Positions 1-8,218 of a DNA stretch of 42,605 bases are shown in pieces (within the stretch, counting starts at the first letter, position 1; each line of letters begins with the position of its first letter). The stretch comes from an uncultured Eubacterium sp. (GTDB lineage: Bacteria; Bacillota; Clostridia; Lachnospirales; CAG-274), in the NCBI GenBank assembly GCA_900543365.1, contig UQRG01000002.1, positions 1 to 42,605 of the forward strand, given 5' to 3'. The position numbers and the translations under genes were made by a program. The notes beneath the pieces were generated by a model, which was not told the DNA's origin, searched no databases, and worked only from the letters and a program-made list of their open reading frames with translations.

Positions 1-144
1 GATAAGGTAACAGAAGTAACTACTGATAAGGTAACAGAAGTAACTACTGATAAGGTAACAGAAGTAACTACTGATAAGGCAACAGAAGCAACTACTGATA
101 AGGTAACAGAAGCAACTACTGATAAGGTAACAGAAGCAACTACT
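1..144 (+). repeat. 24-bp in-frame tandem repeat, six copies visible
   Basis: Six consecutive 24-bp units start at 1, 25, 49, 73, 97 and 121. The first three are identical and read DKVTEVTT; the later ones change single bases to give DKATEATT or DKVTEATT. The array continues beyond the left edge. Because the unit is a multiple of three, copy-number change would lengthen or shorten the linker without breaking the frame. Confidence 0.95.
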
Positions 145-711
145 GAGGAAACTACTAAGGCTCCTTCAAGACAATCTTCTGGTGCTGGTGCATCTTCTAT
201 TGTTGTAAAGAATTATAATGGCAATGCTGTTACAACAGAGATAACAACAGAGGCAACTACTGATAGTAGAGATGATAGCTCTAATACAGGTAATTTATCA
301 GCATATGTTAAGGTTACAGTTGGTGCTAAGGATGTTGTTGTAAACGATGAAACTTATACTATTGATGTAGCACCATATATTCAGTCTAGTTCTAATTCAA
401 CTATGGTTCCGCTTAGATTTGTAGCTATTGCTATTTTAGGCGAAGATGTTGATAAGGCTGATACAAGTGATACTGTTATTTGGGATAGTGTGAATAAGAC
501 TGCTACTATTAAGAAAGATGGAGTTACTGCTGTATTTACTGCTGGTAGTAATACTGTTGTAATTAATGGTAATAGTATTTCAATGAACTATGGCGTTGTA
601 GCTGAAATCAAGGATTCAAGAATGTTTGTACCATTTAGAGTTATTGGTGAGGCTTTAAATGCAAAGGTTGATTGGGATGCAGATACAAAGACAGCTTATT
701 ATAATAAGTAA
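1..711 (+). CDS. Stalk-domain (copper amine oxidase N-like) secreted protein, 3' part
   Basis: The frame is open from base 1 to the TAA at 709-711, so at least 236 residues are encoded and the start lies outside the window. The first 48 residues are six copies of an 8-residue unit of the type DKVTEVTT, followed by a Ser/Thr-rich linker. The last ~135 residues hold a copper amine oxidase N-terminal-like ('stalk') domain, recognised by paired motifs MVPLRFVA near the middle and MFVPFRVIGEALNAKVDWD at the end, each followed by a short TKTA strand. In Clostridia this domain is common on secreted or wall-associated proteins and does not imply oxidase activity. The Thr/Glu-rich linker resembles those in the pectate lyases downstream in the window. 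The N-terminal function cannot be seen. The family call is firm, the role unknown. Confidence 0.85.
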   Translation, partial: DKVTEVTTDKVTEVTTDKVTEVTTDKATEATTDKVTEATTDKVTEATTEETTKAPSRQSSGAGASSIVVKNYNGNAVTTEITTEATTDSRDDSSNTGNLSAYVKVTVGAKDVVVNDETYTIDVAPYIQSSSNSTMVPLRFVAIAILGEDVDKADTSDTVIWDSVNKTATIKKDGVTAVFTAGSNTVVINGNSISMNYGVVAEIKDSRMFVPFRVIGEALNAKVDWDADTKTAYYNK

Positions 712-725
712 TAATTTATAACACT

Positions 726-756
726 AAGAAGGCTCCGAAAATGGAGTCTTCTTTTT
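726..756 (+). terminator. Intrinsic terminator of the stalk-domain gene
   Basis: An 11-bp stem (726-736 with 743-753, one G-T pair) with a 6-nt loop runs into a T tract at 752-756. It begins 15 bases after the stop codon. Confidence 0.85.
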
Positions 757-987
757 ATATAAATAAAAATAGAATAATATTATCTTATATACAAAAAATA
801 ATGTATTTTTTTAAGTGTCAAAAAAGTCGATAGTCTTGAAATAAATTCTCGCATTTATTTCATTATGCTAAGGCGGTGAGTAGTTGCGTATTTTGTATTC
901 TTGCTATATTTATTATGTGTTTGTTTAAATAATGTTAAACAATACTCTCTTATAAATACATTTGTCCTTGAATTGTGGAGTTAACTA
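757..987. other. Intergenic stretch before serC with one unexplained hairpin
   Basis: No credible ORF is present. The only structure seen is a perfect 10-bp inverted repeat at 837-846 and 853-862 with a 6-base loop and no T tract behind it. It lies about 125 bp upstream of the serC -35 box, so it is outside the serC transcript unless another promoter exists. No riboswitch or T-box consensus was recognised. Confidence 0.5.
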
Positions 988-1017
988 TTGACATTATGTA
1001 TGATTTTGTATTATAAT
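988..1017 (+). promoter_or_regulatory. SigA-type promoter of serC
   Basis: TTGACA at 988-993 and TATAAT at 1012-1017 match both consensus hexamers exactly and are separated by 18 bp. The expected transcript start is near 1024, giving a 5' leader of about 50 nt before serC. Confidence 0.85.
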
Positions 1018-1074
1018 ATTCTATAAGCTATATTATAACATAGCTGTTTTATTTTAAATTGGAGGATGGAAGAA

Positions 1075-2154
1075 ATGGAAAGAGTTTACAATTTTTCAGC
1101 AGGTCCGTCAATGTTACCTCTTGAGGTGCTTGAACAGGCTCAAAAAGATATGCTTAACTACAATGGTTCTGGTATGTCTGTTATGGAGATGAGTCACCGT
1201 TCCAAGTGGTTTGATGACATTATTAAGGAAGCTGAAGCTGATTTAAGAAATCTTATGCACATACCTGATAATTACAAAGTAATGTTTTTACAGGGTGGCG
1301 GTTCGACTCAGTTTGCTATGATTCCTTTAAACCTTATGGTTAAAGGTACCTGCGATTTAGTAAACACAGGACAGTGGTCTAAAAAAGCAATGCAGGAGGC
1401 AAAGAAGTTTGGTAAGGTTAATTTAGTAGCTTCCTCAGAGGATAAGGTATTTAACTATATTCCAGCTTTAGATAAGTCCAAGTTTAATCCTGATGCTGAC
1501 TATTTCTATATTACATATAACAACACTATTTATGGTACAAGATATACTGAACTTCCAGATACAGGAAATGTCCCTCTTGTAGCTGACCTTTCTAGTATGA
1601 TTATGTCTGAGGAAATTGATATTAATAAGTTTGGTCTTGTTTTTGCCGGTGCTCAGAAGAATATTGGTCCTGCTGGTGTAACAGTAGTAGTTATGAGAGA
1701 TGACTTGATTGGTCACGCAAAGGAAAACTGCCCGACTATGCTTGATTATAAGATTCACGCAGAAAAGGGTTCACTTTATAATACCCCACCTTGTTACTCT
1801 ATTTATGTAGCAGGTCTTGTGTTTAAGTGGTTAAAGAAAATGGGTGGCGTTAAGGAAATTCAGAAGGTTAATGAAGAAAAGGCTGCTATTCTTTATGATT
1901 TCCTTGATAACTCAATGATGTTTAGAGGTACTGTAGTGCCTAAGGACAGAAGTTTAATGAATGTACCATTTGTTACTGATGATGACGACCTTAATGCTAA
2001 GTTTGTTAAGGAAGCTACTGATAATGGTCTTGTAAACCTTAAGGGTCACAGAACTGTTGGTGGTATGAGAGCTAGTATTTACAATGCAATGCCTGTTGAA
2101 GGTGTTAAAGCTCTTGTTGAGTTTATGAAGAAGTTTGAAATGGAAAATAAGTAA
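1075..2154 (+). CDS. serC: Phosphoserine aminotransferase
   Basis: The 359-residue product is a PLP-dependent class V aminotransferase. It converts 3-phosphohydroxypyruvate and glutamate to O-phosphoserine and 2-oxoglutarate, the second step of serine synthesis, in the cytoplasm. Family marks are the N-terminal RVYNFSAGPSMLP, the GGGSTQFAM segment, W-S-K-K-A, the PLP-lysine region GAQKNIGPAG (Lys near residue 195) and the C-terminal GHRTVGGMRASIYNA. Length matches the family. An in-frame ATG at 1066 touches the GGAGG ribosome site (1061-1065), so the ATG at 1075, 9 nt from that site, is chosen. serA follows 84 bp later on the same strand, so two consecutive pathway enzymes are paired. Confidence 0.97.
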   Translation: MERVYNFSAGPSMLPLEVLEQAQKDMLNYNGSGMSVMEMSHRSKWFDDIIKEAEADLRNLMHIPDNYKVMFLQGGGSTQFAMIPLNLMVKGTCDLVNTGQWSKKAMQEAKKFGKVNLVASSEDKVFNYIPALDKSKFNPDADYFYITYNNTIYGTRYTELPDTGNVPLVADLSSMIMSEEIDINKFGLVFAGAQKNIGPAGVTVVVMRDDLIGHAKENCPTMLDYKIHAEKGSLYNTPPCYSIYVAGLVFKWLKKMGGVKEIQKVNEEKAAILYDFLDNSMMFRGTVVPKDRSLMNVPFVTDDDDLNAKFVKEATDNGLVNLKGHRTVGGMRASIYNAMPVEGVKALVEFMKKFEMENK

Positions 2155-2189
2155 TATTAATACTTATTGAAATTTGTTTTAATAATTGT

Positions 2190-2217
2190 AAGGTCGGCTT
2201 AAAGTCGACCTTGTTTT
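2190..2217 (+). terminator. Hairpin with T tract between serC and serA
   Basis: AAGGTCGGCT pairs with AGTCGACCTT (2190-2199 with 2203-2212), followed by TTGTTTT. It looks like an intrinsic terminator, possibly leaky, because serA has no obvious separate promoter in the short gap. Confidence 0.65.
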
Positions 2218-2238
2218 AAATGAAAGGTGACGCATAAA

Positions 2239-3372
2239 ATGTATAATGTATTGACTTTAAACAAGATTTCTAAAGTAGGTCTTGGCAGACTTACTGATAA
2301 CTATACTGTAGCTGATGATATGAATAATCCAGATGCTATTTTATTAAGAAGTTTCAAAATGCACGAAATGGAACTTCCTTCTAGCTTAAAGGCTGTAGCC
2401 AGATGTGGTGCAGGTGTCAATAACATCCCTCTTGACAAGTGTGCTGACCAGGGTATCGTTGTTTTTAATACTCCTGGTGCTAATGCTAATGCTGTTAAGG
2501 AGCTTGTTTTAACTGGTTTACTTTTAACTAGCAGAAATATTGTTGGTGCTTATAAATGGGCTCAGGGCTTACTTGGAGAAGAAGGTATTGTTGCGAAAGT
2601 TGAAAAAGGCAAATCTAACTTTGCTGGTCCTGAAATTAAGGGAAAGACTTTAGGTATTGTTGGACTTGGTGCTATTGGTGTTCTTGTTGCTAATGCTGCT
2701 GTAGCTTTAGGTATGGATGTTATTGGTTATGACCCATATTTTTCTATTAAGAATGCTTTAGCTCTTGATAGCAAGGTTAAGTTTACATCTAACCTTGATG
2801 ATATTTATGCTGTTTCTGATTACATTACAGTTCATGTACCTGCTACACCAGAAACAACTAATATGATTAATAAAGAAAGCCTTGCTAAGTGTAAAGACGG
2901 TGTTAGAATTCTTAACTTTGCAAGAAATGAGCTTGTTGATGTTGATGCTGTTAAGGCTGGTCTTGAAAGTGGTAAGGTAAGCTATTATGCAACAGATTTC
3001 CCTAATGAAAATACTGTTGGTGTTGAAGGAATTATTACTCTCCCTCATTTAGGTGCATCTACTCCAGAGGCTGAAGATAATTGTGCATCAATGGCTGCTG
3101 AGGAAATGATGGAATATCTTGAAAATGGTAATATTGTTAATTCAGTAAACTATCCTTCTGTTTCTGCGCCTAGGGTTTCTGGTTGTGAAAGAATTTGTGT
3201 ACTTTCTAAGGCTGATACTATGGATAATGTTAAGAATGCTATTACTGGTGCTGAACAGTTTAATTCTAAGACTAGAGGCAACTATGGTTACACTATTGCT
3301 GATGTTAAGTCTGCAGATGTTGCTAAGATTGAAGCTATTGACGGTGTTCTTGGCGTAAGAGTTATTAAATAA
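2239..3372 (+). CDS. serA: D-3-phosphoglycerate dehydrogenase
   Basis: This 377-residue NAD-dependent D-isomer-specific 2-hydroxyacid dehydrogenase oxidises 3-phosphoglycerate to 3-phosphohydroxypyruvate, the first committed step to serine. The nucleotide-binding loop GLGAIG is near residues 145-150, the Arg-bearing segment NFARNELVD near 235, and the His-bearing segment LPHLGAST near 270. The last ~65 residues (from about PRVSGCERICVLSKAD) read as a single ACT-type domain, as in the short SerA class; ACT domains in this enzyme often mediate serine feedback. A GTG at 2227 sits inside the ribosome site AAAGGTG, so ATG 2239 is preferred. It probably shares the serC promoter through the intervening hairpin. 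Confidence 0.95.
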   Translation: MYNVLTLNKISKVGLGRLTDNYTVADDMNNPDAILLRSFKMHEMELPSSLKAVARCGAGVNNIPLDKCADQGIVVFNTPGANANAVKELVLTGLLLTSRNIVGAYKWAQGLLGEEGIVAKVEKGKSNFAGPEIKGKTLGIVGLGAIGVLVANAAVALGMDVIGYDPYFSIKNALALDSKVKFTSNLDDIYAVSDYITVHVPATPETTNMINKESLAKCKDGVRILNFARNELVDVDAVKAGLESGKVSYYATDFPNENTVGVEGIITLPHLGASTPEAEDNCASMAAEEMMEYLENGNIVNSVNYPSVSAPRVSGCERICVLSKADTMDNVKNAITGAEQFNSKTRGNYGYTIADVKSADVAKIEAIDGVLGVRVIK

Positions 3373-3386
3373 AAATCGATTTTATT

Positions 3387-3415
3387 AAGGGCAATATGAT
3401 TATATTGTCCTTTTT
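3387..3415 (+). terminator. Intrinsic terminator of serA
   Basis: An 11-bp stem (3387-3397 with 3402-3412) with a GATT loop ends in TTTTT, 14 bases after the serA stop. Confidence 0.9.
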
Positions 3416-3552
3416 ATCTGTATAGATTATATGTTATAATATGTATTGGTATACAGTTATGGTTAAAATAACTAATTTTTTTAAAATAAAATATATAAAA
3501 TGACGAAATTGTTAAATTGTGAATTTTTTTGTGTTCTATTACCCTCTTTTTG

Positions 3553-3561
3553 TGCTATAAT
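3553..3561 (+). promoter_or_regulatory. Extended -10 promoter of the 91-aa gene
   Basis: TGCTATAAT (3553-3561) is a perfect extended -10 element. No good -35 box lies 16-18 bp upstream, which is usual for this promoter class. The start codon is about 40 bp downstream. Confidence 0.6.
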
Positions 3562-3601
3562 TAAGTATAAATAATTATGGACAACTAAGGGGGAGATTCC
3601 A

Positions 3602-3877
3602 ATGGACATTAAATTTGTAGAAAATTCATTAATAAGTATTGTTAATAATCCTGTAGCTTGTATTAAGGCTTTAAATAAAGAGTTACCTTTGCCAAATATT
3701 ATTATGCCAGCTATGGATATTCTCCATTGGGACAATATTGCTACATTTAAAGGCTGGAAAGTACAGTTAAACAGAACTAATCAGCACGCTAGAATTGTAA
3801 ATGATTGCAATATTCGTTTGGCTTGGGGTACTGCTAAAGATGTTTATAGTGCTTTGCAGGCTATAAGCAACATATAA
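3602..3877 (+). CDS. Small uncharacterised protein, 91 aa
   Basis: The gene has all the signs of being real: an extended -10 promoter, a strong AAGGGGGAG ribosome site at 3587-3595, 6 nt before the ATG, and a strong terminator after the stop. The product has no signal peptide or membrane segment. The N-terminal half contains FVENSLISIVNNPVACIKALNKE and the C-terminal half has Trp-centred segments ILHWDNIATFKGWKVQLNRT and IRLAWGTAKDVYSAL. I do not recognise a family. It is a single-gene transcription unit between serA and rpoB, a place normally held by ribosomal protein genes. Function unknown. Confidence 0.75.
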   Translation: MDIKFVENSLISIVNNPVACIKALNKELPLPNIIMPAMDILHWDNIATFKGWKVQLNRTNQHARIVNDCNIRLAWGTAKDVYSALQAISNI

Positions 3878-3910
3878 GTTGAGTTTAAAATTTGTCAATA
3901 ATATTTATAT

Positions 3911-3937
3911 AAAAAGGACGGTTTTTCGTCCTTTTTT
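3911..3937 (+). terminator. Intrinsic terminator of the 91-aa gene
   Basis: A 10-bp stem, AAAAAGGACG (3911-3920) with CGTCCTTTTT, encloses a 6-nt loop and ends in a run of six T (3932-3937). Confidence 0.92.
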
Positions 3938-4109
3938 GCTGTAATATTGTGATAATTTTTAAATTGTAAAAATGAAATTTATAAATTTGTAAATAAATCT
4001 AAAATTAAACTTTTTATAAAACAAAAGAATGAAACACAGTTTTTTATTTTATTCATTTGATTTATGTTATTAGTGTTTATATTTATAAAATTAGTTGTAA
4101 AATAAAAAA

Positions 4110-4137
4110 TCGGCTTAAAAACTATTGACAAAGCCGA
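4110..4137. promoter_or_regulatory. Inverted repeat flanking the rpoB -35 box
   Basis: TCGGCTT (4110-4116) and AAGCCGA (4131-4137) form a perfect 7-bp inverted repeat with a 14-nt interior that contains the whole TTGACA box. It could be an operator; no regulator is identifiable. The surrounding stretch 3938-4322 has no ORF and is otherwise plain A/T-rich DNA. Confidence 0.4.
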
Positions 4138-4153
4138 AAAAGAATGGTAAAAT
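4125..4153 (+). promoter_or_regulatory. SigA-type promoter of rpoBC
   Basis: TTGACA (4125-4130), a 17-bp spacer and TAAAAT (4148-4153) preceded by TGG give a near-consensus promoter with an extended -10. Transcription should start near 4160, leaving a ~160-nt leader. That leader contains short direct repeats of the AAAGTGTRAAT type around 4240-4285. Confidence 0.8.
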
Positions 4154-4322
4154 AATATACTGTATCTTTATGAAAAGACACTTTAACATATAAGCAATTA
4201 TAACACGAAAAACTGTTATCTGTCAAGGGTAGAATGTAAACAAAGTGTAAATAATTAATTTAAATGTGTATAAAGTGTGAATAAATATAATTTTAAAATT
4301 TTAAGAAGGAGTGAAAGCGCCA

Positions 4323-7300
4323 ATGGAAAAGAACAGATTACGCCCTGTACAAAGTGGTGACACTATGCGTATGAGTTATGCAAGAGTTGATGAAGTTTTA
4401 GAAATGCCTAATCTTCTTGCATTACAGAAGGACAGTTACCAGTGGTTTCTTGATGAGGGTTTAGCTGAGGTACTTGATGACATTTCGCCAATTAGTGATT
4501 ACAATGGTAACTACATTTTAGAGTTTGTAGACTTTAGACTTGATAGCGAAACTAAGTACACTATTGCAGAATGTAAGGACAGAGATGCTACTTATGCAAC
4601 ACCACTTAGAGTTAAGGTTAGACTTCGTACTAACGGAGATATAGCTGAGGTTAAAGAGCAGGAAATTTATATGGGTGAATTTCCTCTTATGACTGAAACT
4701 GGTACATTTGTTATTAACGGTGCAGAGAGAGTAATTGTATCTCAGTTGGTGCGTTCACCTGGTATATATTATGATATAGCAAAGGATAAGGACGGTAAGA
4801 ATCTCCTTACTTCAACTGTTATTCCTAACAGAGGTGCTTGGCTTGAATATGAAACTGATAGTAATGATGTATTCTCAGTTAGGGTTGATAGAAACAGAAA
4901 AGTACCTGTAACTACTCTTATTAGAGCTTTAGGCATTGGTTCTGATCATGATATTATTGACCTTTTTGGCGAAGAACCTAAGATTCTTGCTACCCTTGAA
5001 AAGGATACTACTAAATCTCACGAAGAAGGTCTTATTGAGATTTACAAGAAACTTCGTCCAGGGGAGCCTCCTACAGTTGAGTCTGCTCAGACTATTCTTA
5101 ACAATATGTTCTACGACTACAAAAGATATGACCTTGCTCATGTAGGTAGATATAAATTTAATAAGAAACTTGCTTTCGCTAACAGAGCTGCTGGTTACAA
5201 ACTTACTGAAAGTGCTGTTGACCCAATGACTGGTGAGGTTTTATGTGAAGCTGGTACAGTTTTAACAGAAGAAATTTGTGATAAGCTTCAGGATAGTGGT
5301 ATTAATGCTATTTATGTTGATATAAATGGCAGAGGTGTTAAAATTTTATCTAACAAGACTGTTAAAATAGATGATTATATTGCTGGTCTTGGTCTTACTG
5401 CTGAAGATTTAAAGATTAAGGAAAGAGTTTATCTTCCTGTTCTTATGGATTTATTAGAGGCTAATGATGATGCAGAAAGTTTTAAGGCTGCTGTTAAGGC
5501 TAATATGTTTGAGCTTGTTACTAAGCATATTACTCTTGAAGATATTATGGCTTCTATTAATTATTGTATACATCTTGATTATGGTATCGGTGAAAAGGAT
5601 GATATTGACCACCTTGGCAACAGAAGAATTAGAGCCGTTGGTGAACTTTTACAGAACCAGTTTAGAATTGGTCTTTCAAGAATGGAAAGAACTGTAAGAG
5701 AAAGAATGACTACTCAAGATACTGATAGCGTTACTCCTCAGGCACTTATTAATATTAAGCCTGTAACTGCTGCAATTAAGAAATTCTTTGGCAGTTCTCA
5801 GTTATCTCTGTTTATGGACCAGAACAACCCTCTTGGTGAACTTACTCACAAGAGAAGACTTTCAGCTTTAGGCCCTGGTGGTCTTTCAAGAGAAAGAGCA
5901 GGCTTTGAAGTTCGTGATGTTCACAATTCCCACTATGGTAGAATGTGTCCTATTGAAACTCCTGAAGGTCCTAACATCGGTCTTATTAACTCTCTTGCAA
6001 CTTTTGCAAAGATTAATGAGTATGGATTTATTGAAGCACCTTATAGAGTTGTAGATAAGACTGGAGAAGCTCCTGTTGTAACTGATGATATTATATATAT
6101 TCCTGCTGATGAAGAAGAAAAGTATACTATTGCACAGGCAAATGAGCCTTTAGATGATTCTAATCACTTTACAAACGAAAGAGTTACTTGTCGTTTTAGA
6201 GAGGATAACATTCAGGTTGCTCCAGATAGAGTTGACTTAATGGATGTATCTCCTAGACAGCTTGTTTCCATTGCCACAGCCCTTATTCCATTCTTACAGA
6301 ATGATGACGTAACAAGAGCTTTAATGGGTTCTAATATGCAGCGTCAGGCTGTACCACTTTTAACAACTGATTCTCCTATTGTTGGTACTGGTATGGAGTA
6401 TAAGACAGCTAAGGACTCTGGTGTTTGTGTTGTTGCTAAAAATGACGGTGTTGTTACATTTGTTGACTCATCTAAGATTGTAGTTAAGAAAGATAACGGA
6501 GACACTGATAAGTATGACTTAATTAAGTTTAAGCGTTCTAACCAGTCTAACTGTATGAACCAGATTCCTATTGTTGATAAGGGTCAGAGAGTTTATGCTG
6601 GTGATGTTATTGCTGATGGTCCTTCAACTAAGGGTGGTGAACTTGCACTTGGTAAAAACCCACTTATTGGCTTTATGACTTGGGAAGGTTACAATTACGA
6701 GGATGCAGTTCTTTTAAGTGAAAGACTTGTTATGGATGATGTTTATACTTCTATCCATATTGAAGAATATGAAACAGAGGCAAGAAATACTAAACTTGGT
6801 GATGAGGAAATTACAAGAGATATTCCTAATATGAGTGCTGAAGCATTAAAGGACTTAGACGAGTTTGGTATCATCAGAGTAGGTGCTGAAGTTCAGCCTA
6901 ACTCTATTCTTGTTGGTAAGGTTACGCCTAAGGGTGAAACTGAACTTACTGCTGAAGAAAGACTTTTAAGAGCTATATTTGGTGAAAAGGCTAGAGAAGT
7001 AAGAGATACTTCTTTAACAGTACCTCACGGTACAAGTGGTATTGTAGTTGATGTTAAGGTATTCTCAAGAGAAGATAATGATGAGCTTCCACCAGGAGTA
7101 AATAAGTCAGTTAGAGTATATATTGCACAAAAGAGAAAAATCTCTGTTGGTGATAAAATGGCTGGTAGACACGGTAACAAGGGTGTAGTTTCAAGAGTAC
7201 TCCCTGTTGAAGATATGCCTTACCTTCCTAATGGTAGACCACTTGATATTGTACTTAACCCATTGGGTGTTCCTTCACGAATGAACATTGGTCAGGTACT

Positions 7301-8216
7301 TGAAATCCACTTAGGACTTGCAAGTAATGTACTCGGTTGGAAGGTTGCTACACCAGTATTTGATGGTGCAAACGAAAACGATATTATGAATACCCTTGAA
7401 ATGGCTAACGATTATGTAAACACTTCTTGGGAAGAGTTTAGCGAAAAGTGGAAAGATACATTAAGAGATGATGTATTTAGCTATCTTGATGAAAACAAGG
7501 CACATAGAGCTGAATGGGCTGGTGTACCTATTGATAGAACCGGTAAGGTAAGATTAAGAGATGGTAGAACAGGTGAAGAATTTGATAATCCAACTACTAT
7601 TGGTTTTATGCACTACTTAAAGCTCCACCATCTTGTTGATGATAAGATTCACGCTCGTTCAACTGGTCCTTATTCACTTGTAACTCAGCAGCCTTTAGGT
7701 GGTAAAGCTCAGTTTGGTGGTCAGAGATTTGGTGAAATGGAAGTTTGGGCATTAGAGGCTTATGGTGCTTCTTACACACTTCAGGAAATTCTTACTGTTA
7801 AGTCTGATGATATTGTAGGTAGAGTAAGTACTTACGAGGCTATTGTTAAGGGTGAAAATATTCCTGAGCCAGGTGTACCTGAATCATTTAAGGTTCTTCT
7901 TAAGGAATTACAGGCACTTGCTCTTGATATTGAAGTATTTAACGAAGGCGAGCCGGTTGAAATTGATGAATTTGCTGAAAACAGAGAAGTTTCTGTTGGT
8001 GTAAATATTGAGGGTAATGAACCAGATGAGGCTGAAGATGCAGTTAATGTTGATGACAAGCTTGACGACCTTTTAGGTGGTATTTCTCTTGATGATGTAG
8101 ACCTTGATGATGTGGATAGTGAAGATTTTGTTATAGGTGATGACATTGATGGGGACGATGATTTACTAGGTGAATTTTCTGACCTTGAAAAGTTAATTGA
8201 TAAGGAGGGAGAATAA
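4323..8216 (+). CDS. rpoB: RNA polymerase beta subunit
   Basis: The 1297-residue product is the catalytic-core beta subunit of RNA polymerase. Diagnostic blocks are the rifampicin pocket around residues 490-525 (FMDQNNPLGELTHKRRLSAL), RMCPIETPEGPNIGLI, GYNYEDAVLLSERL, the GDKMAGRHGNKGVVS block and TQQPLGGKAQFGGQRFGEME near the C-terminus. The position equivalent to E. coli Gln513 is Leu496 (codon CTG at 5808-5810); Phe514, Asp516, His526, Arg529 and Ser531 equivalents are conserved. The final ~90 residues form a tail with about 37 Asp/Glu, longer than the usual C-terminus. A GTG at 4311 overlaps the ribosome site AAGGAG, so ATG 4323 is preferred although its 11-nt spacing is long. rpoC follows after 2 bases. 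Confidence 0.98.
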   Translation: MEKNRLRPVQSGDTMRMSYARVDEVLEMPNLLALQKDSYQWFLDEGLAEVLDDISPISDYNGNYILEFVDFRLDSETKYTIAECKDRDATYATPLRVKVRLRTNGDIAEVKEQEIYMGEFPLMTETGTFVINGAERVIVSQLVRSPGIYYDIAKDKDGKNLLTSTVIPNRGAWLEYETDSNDVFSVRVDRNRKVPVTTLIRALGIGSDHDIIDLFGEEPKILATLEKDTTKSHEEGLIEIYKKLRPGEPPTVESAQTILNNMFYDYKRYDLAHVGRYKFNKKLAFANRAAGYKLTESAVDPMTGEVLCEAGTVLTEEICDKLQDSGINAIYVDINGRGVKILSNKTVKIDDYIAGLGLTAEDLKIKERVYLPVLMDLLEANDDAESFKAAVKANMFELVTKHITLEDIMASINYCIHLDYGIGEKDDIDHLGNRRIRAVGELLQNQFRIGLSRMERTVRERMTTQDTDSVTPQALINIKPVTAAIKKFFGSSQLSLFMDQNNPLGELTHKRRLSALGPGGLSRERAGFEVRDVHNSHYGRMCPIETPEGPNIGLINSLATFAKINEYGFIEAPYRVVDKTGEAPVVTDDIIYIPADEEEKYTIAQANEPLDDSNHFTNERVTCRFREDNIQVAPDRVDLMDVSPRQLVSIATALIPFLQNDDVTRALMGSNMQRQAVPLLTTDSPIVGTGMEYKTAKDSGVCVVAKNDGVVTFVDSSKIVVKKDNGDTDKYDLIKFKRSNQSNCMNQIPIVDKGQRVYAGDVIADGPSTKGGELALGKNPLIGFMTWEGYNYEDAVLLSERLVMDDVYTSIHIEEYETEARNTKLGDEEITRDIPNMSAEALKDLDEFGIIRVGAEVQPNSILVGKVTPKGETELTAEERLLRAIFGEKAREVRDTSLTVPHGTSGIVVDVKVFSREDNDELPPGVNKSVRVYIAQKRKISVGDKMAGRHGNKGVVSRVLPVEDMPYLPNGRPLDIVLNPLGVPSRMNIGQVLEIHLGLASNVLGWKVATPVFDGANENDIMNTLEMANDYVNTSWEEFSEKWKDTLRDDVFSYLDENKAHRAEWAGVPIDRTGKVRLRDGRTGEEFDNPTTIGFMHYLKLHHLVDDKIHARSTGPYSLVTQQPLGGKAQFGGQRFGEMEVWALEAYGASYTLQEILTVKSDDIVGRVSTYEAIVKGENIPEPGVPESFKVLLKELQALALDIEVFNEGEPVEIDEFAENREVSVGVNIEGNEPDEAEDAVNVDDKLDDLLGGISLDDVDLDDVDSEDFVIGDDIDGDDDLLGEFSDLEKLIDKEGE

Positions 8217-8218
8217 TA

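Noticed and set aside
1..144. CRISPR-like array of short repeats
   Set aside because: The repeats are contiguous with no spacers, are exactly 24 bp, and encode an in-frame Thr/Glu linker.
757..1060. Riboswitch or T-box upstream of serC
   Set aside because: No T-box TGGNACCGCG sequence, no known riboswitch core, and the predicted leader is only about 50 nt.
4311..4322. GTG start for rpoB at 4311
   Set aside because: The GTG overlaps the AAGGAG ribosome site, which cannot serve it; ATG 4323 gives the usual RpoB N-terminus.
4154..4322. L10-type ribosomal leader
   Set aside because: rplJL are absent and the leader shows no strong nested stems.
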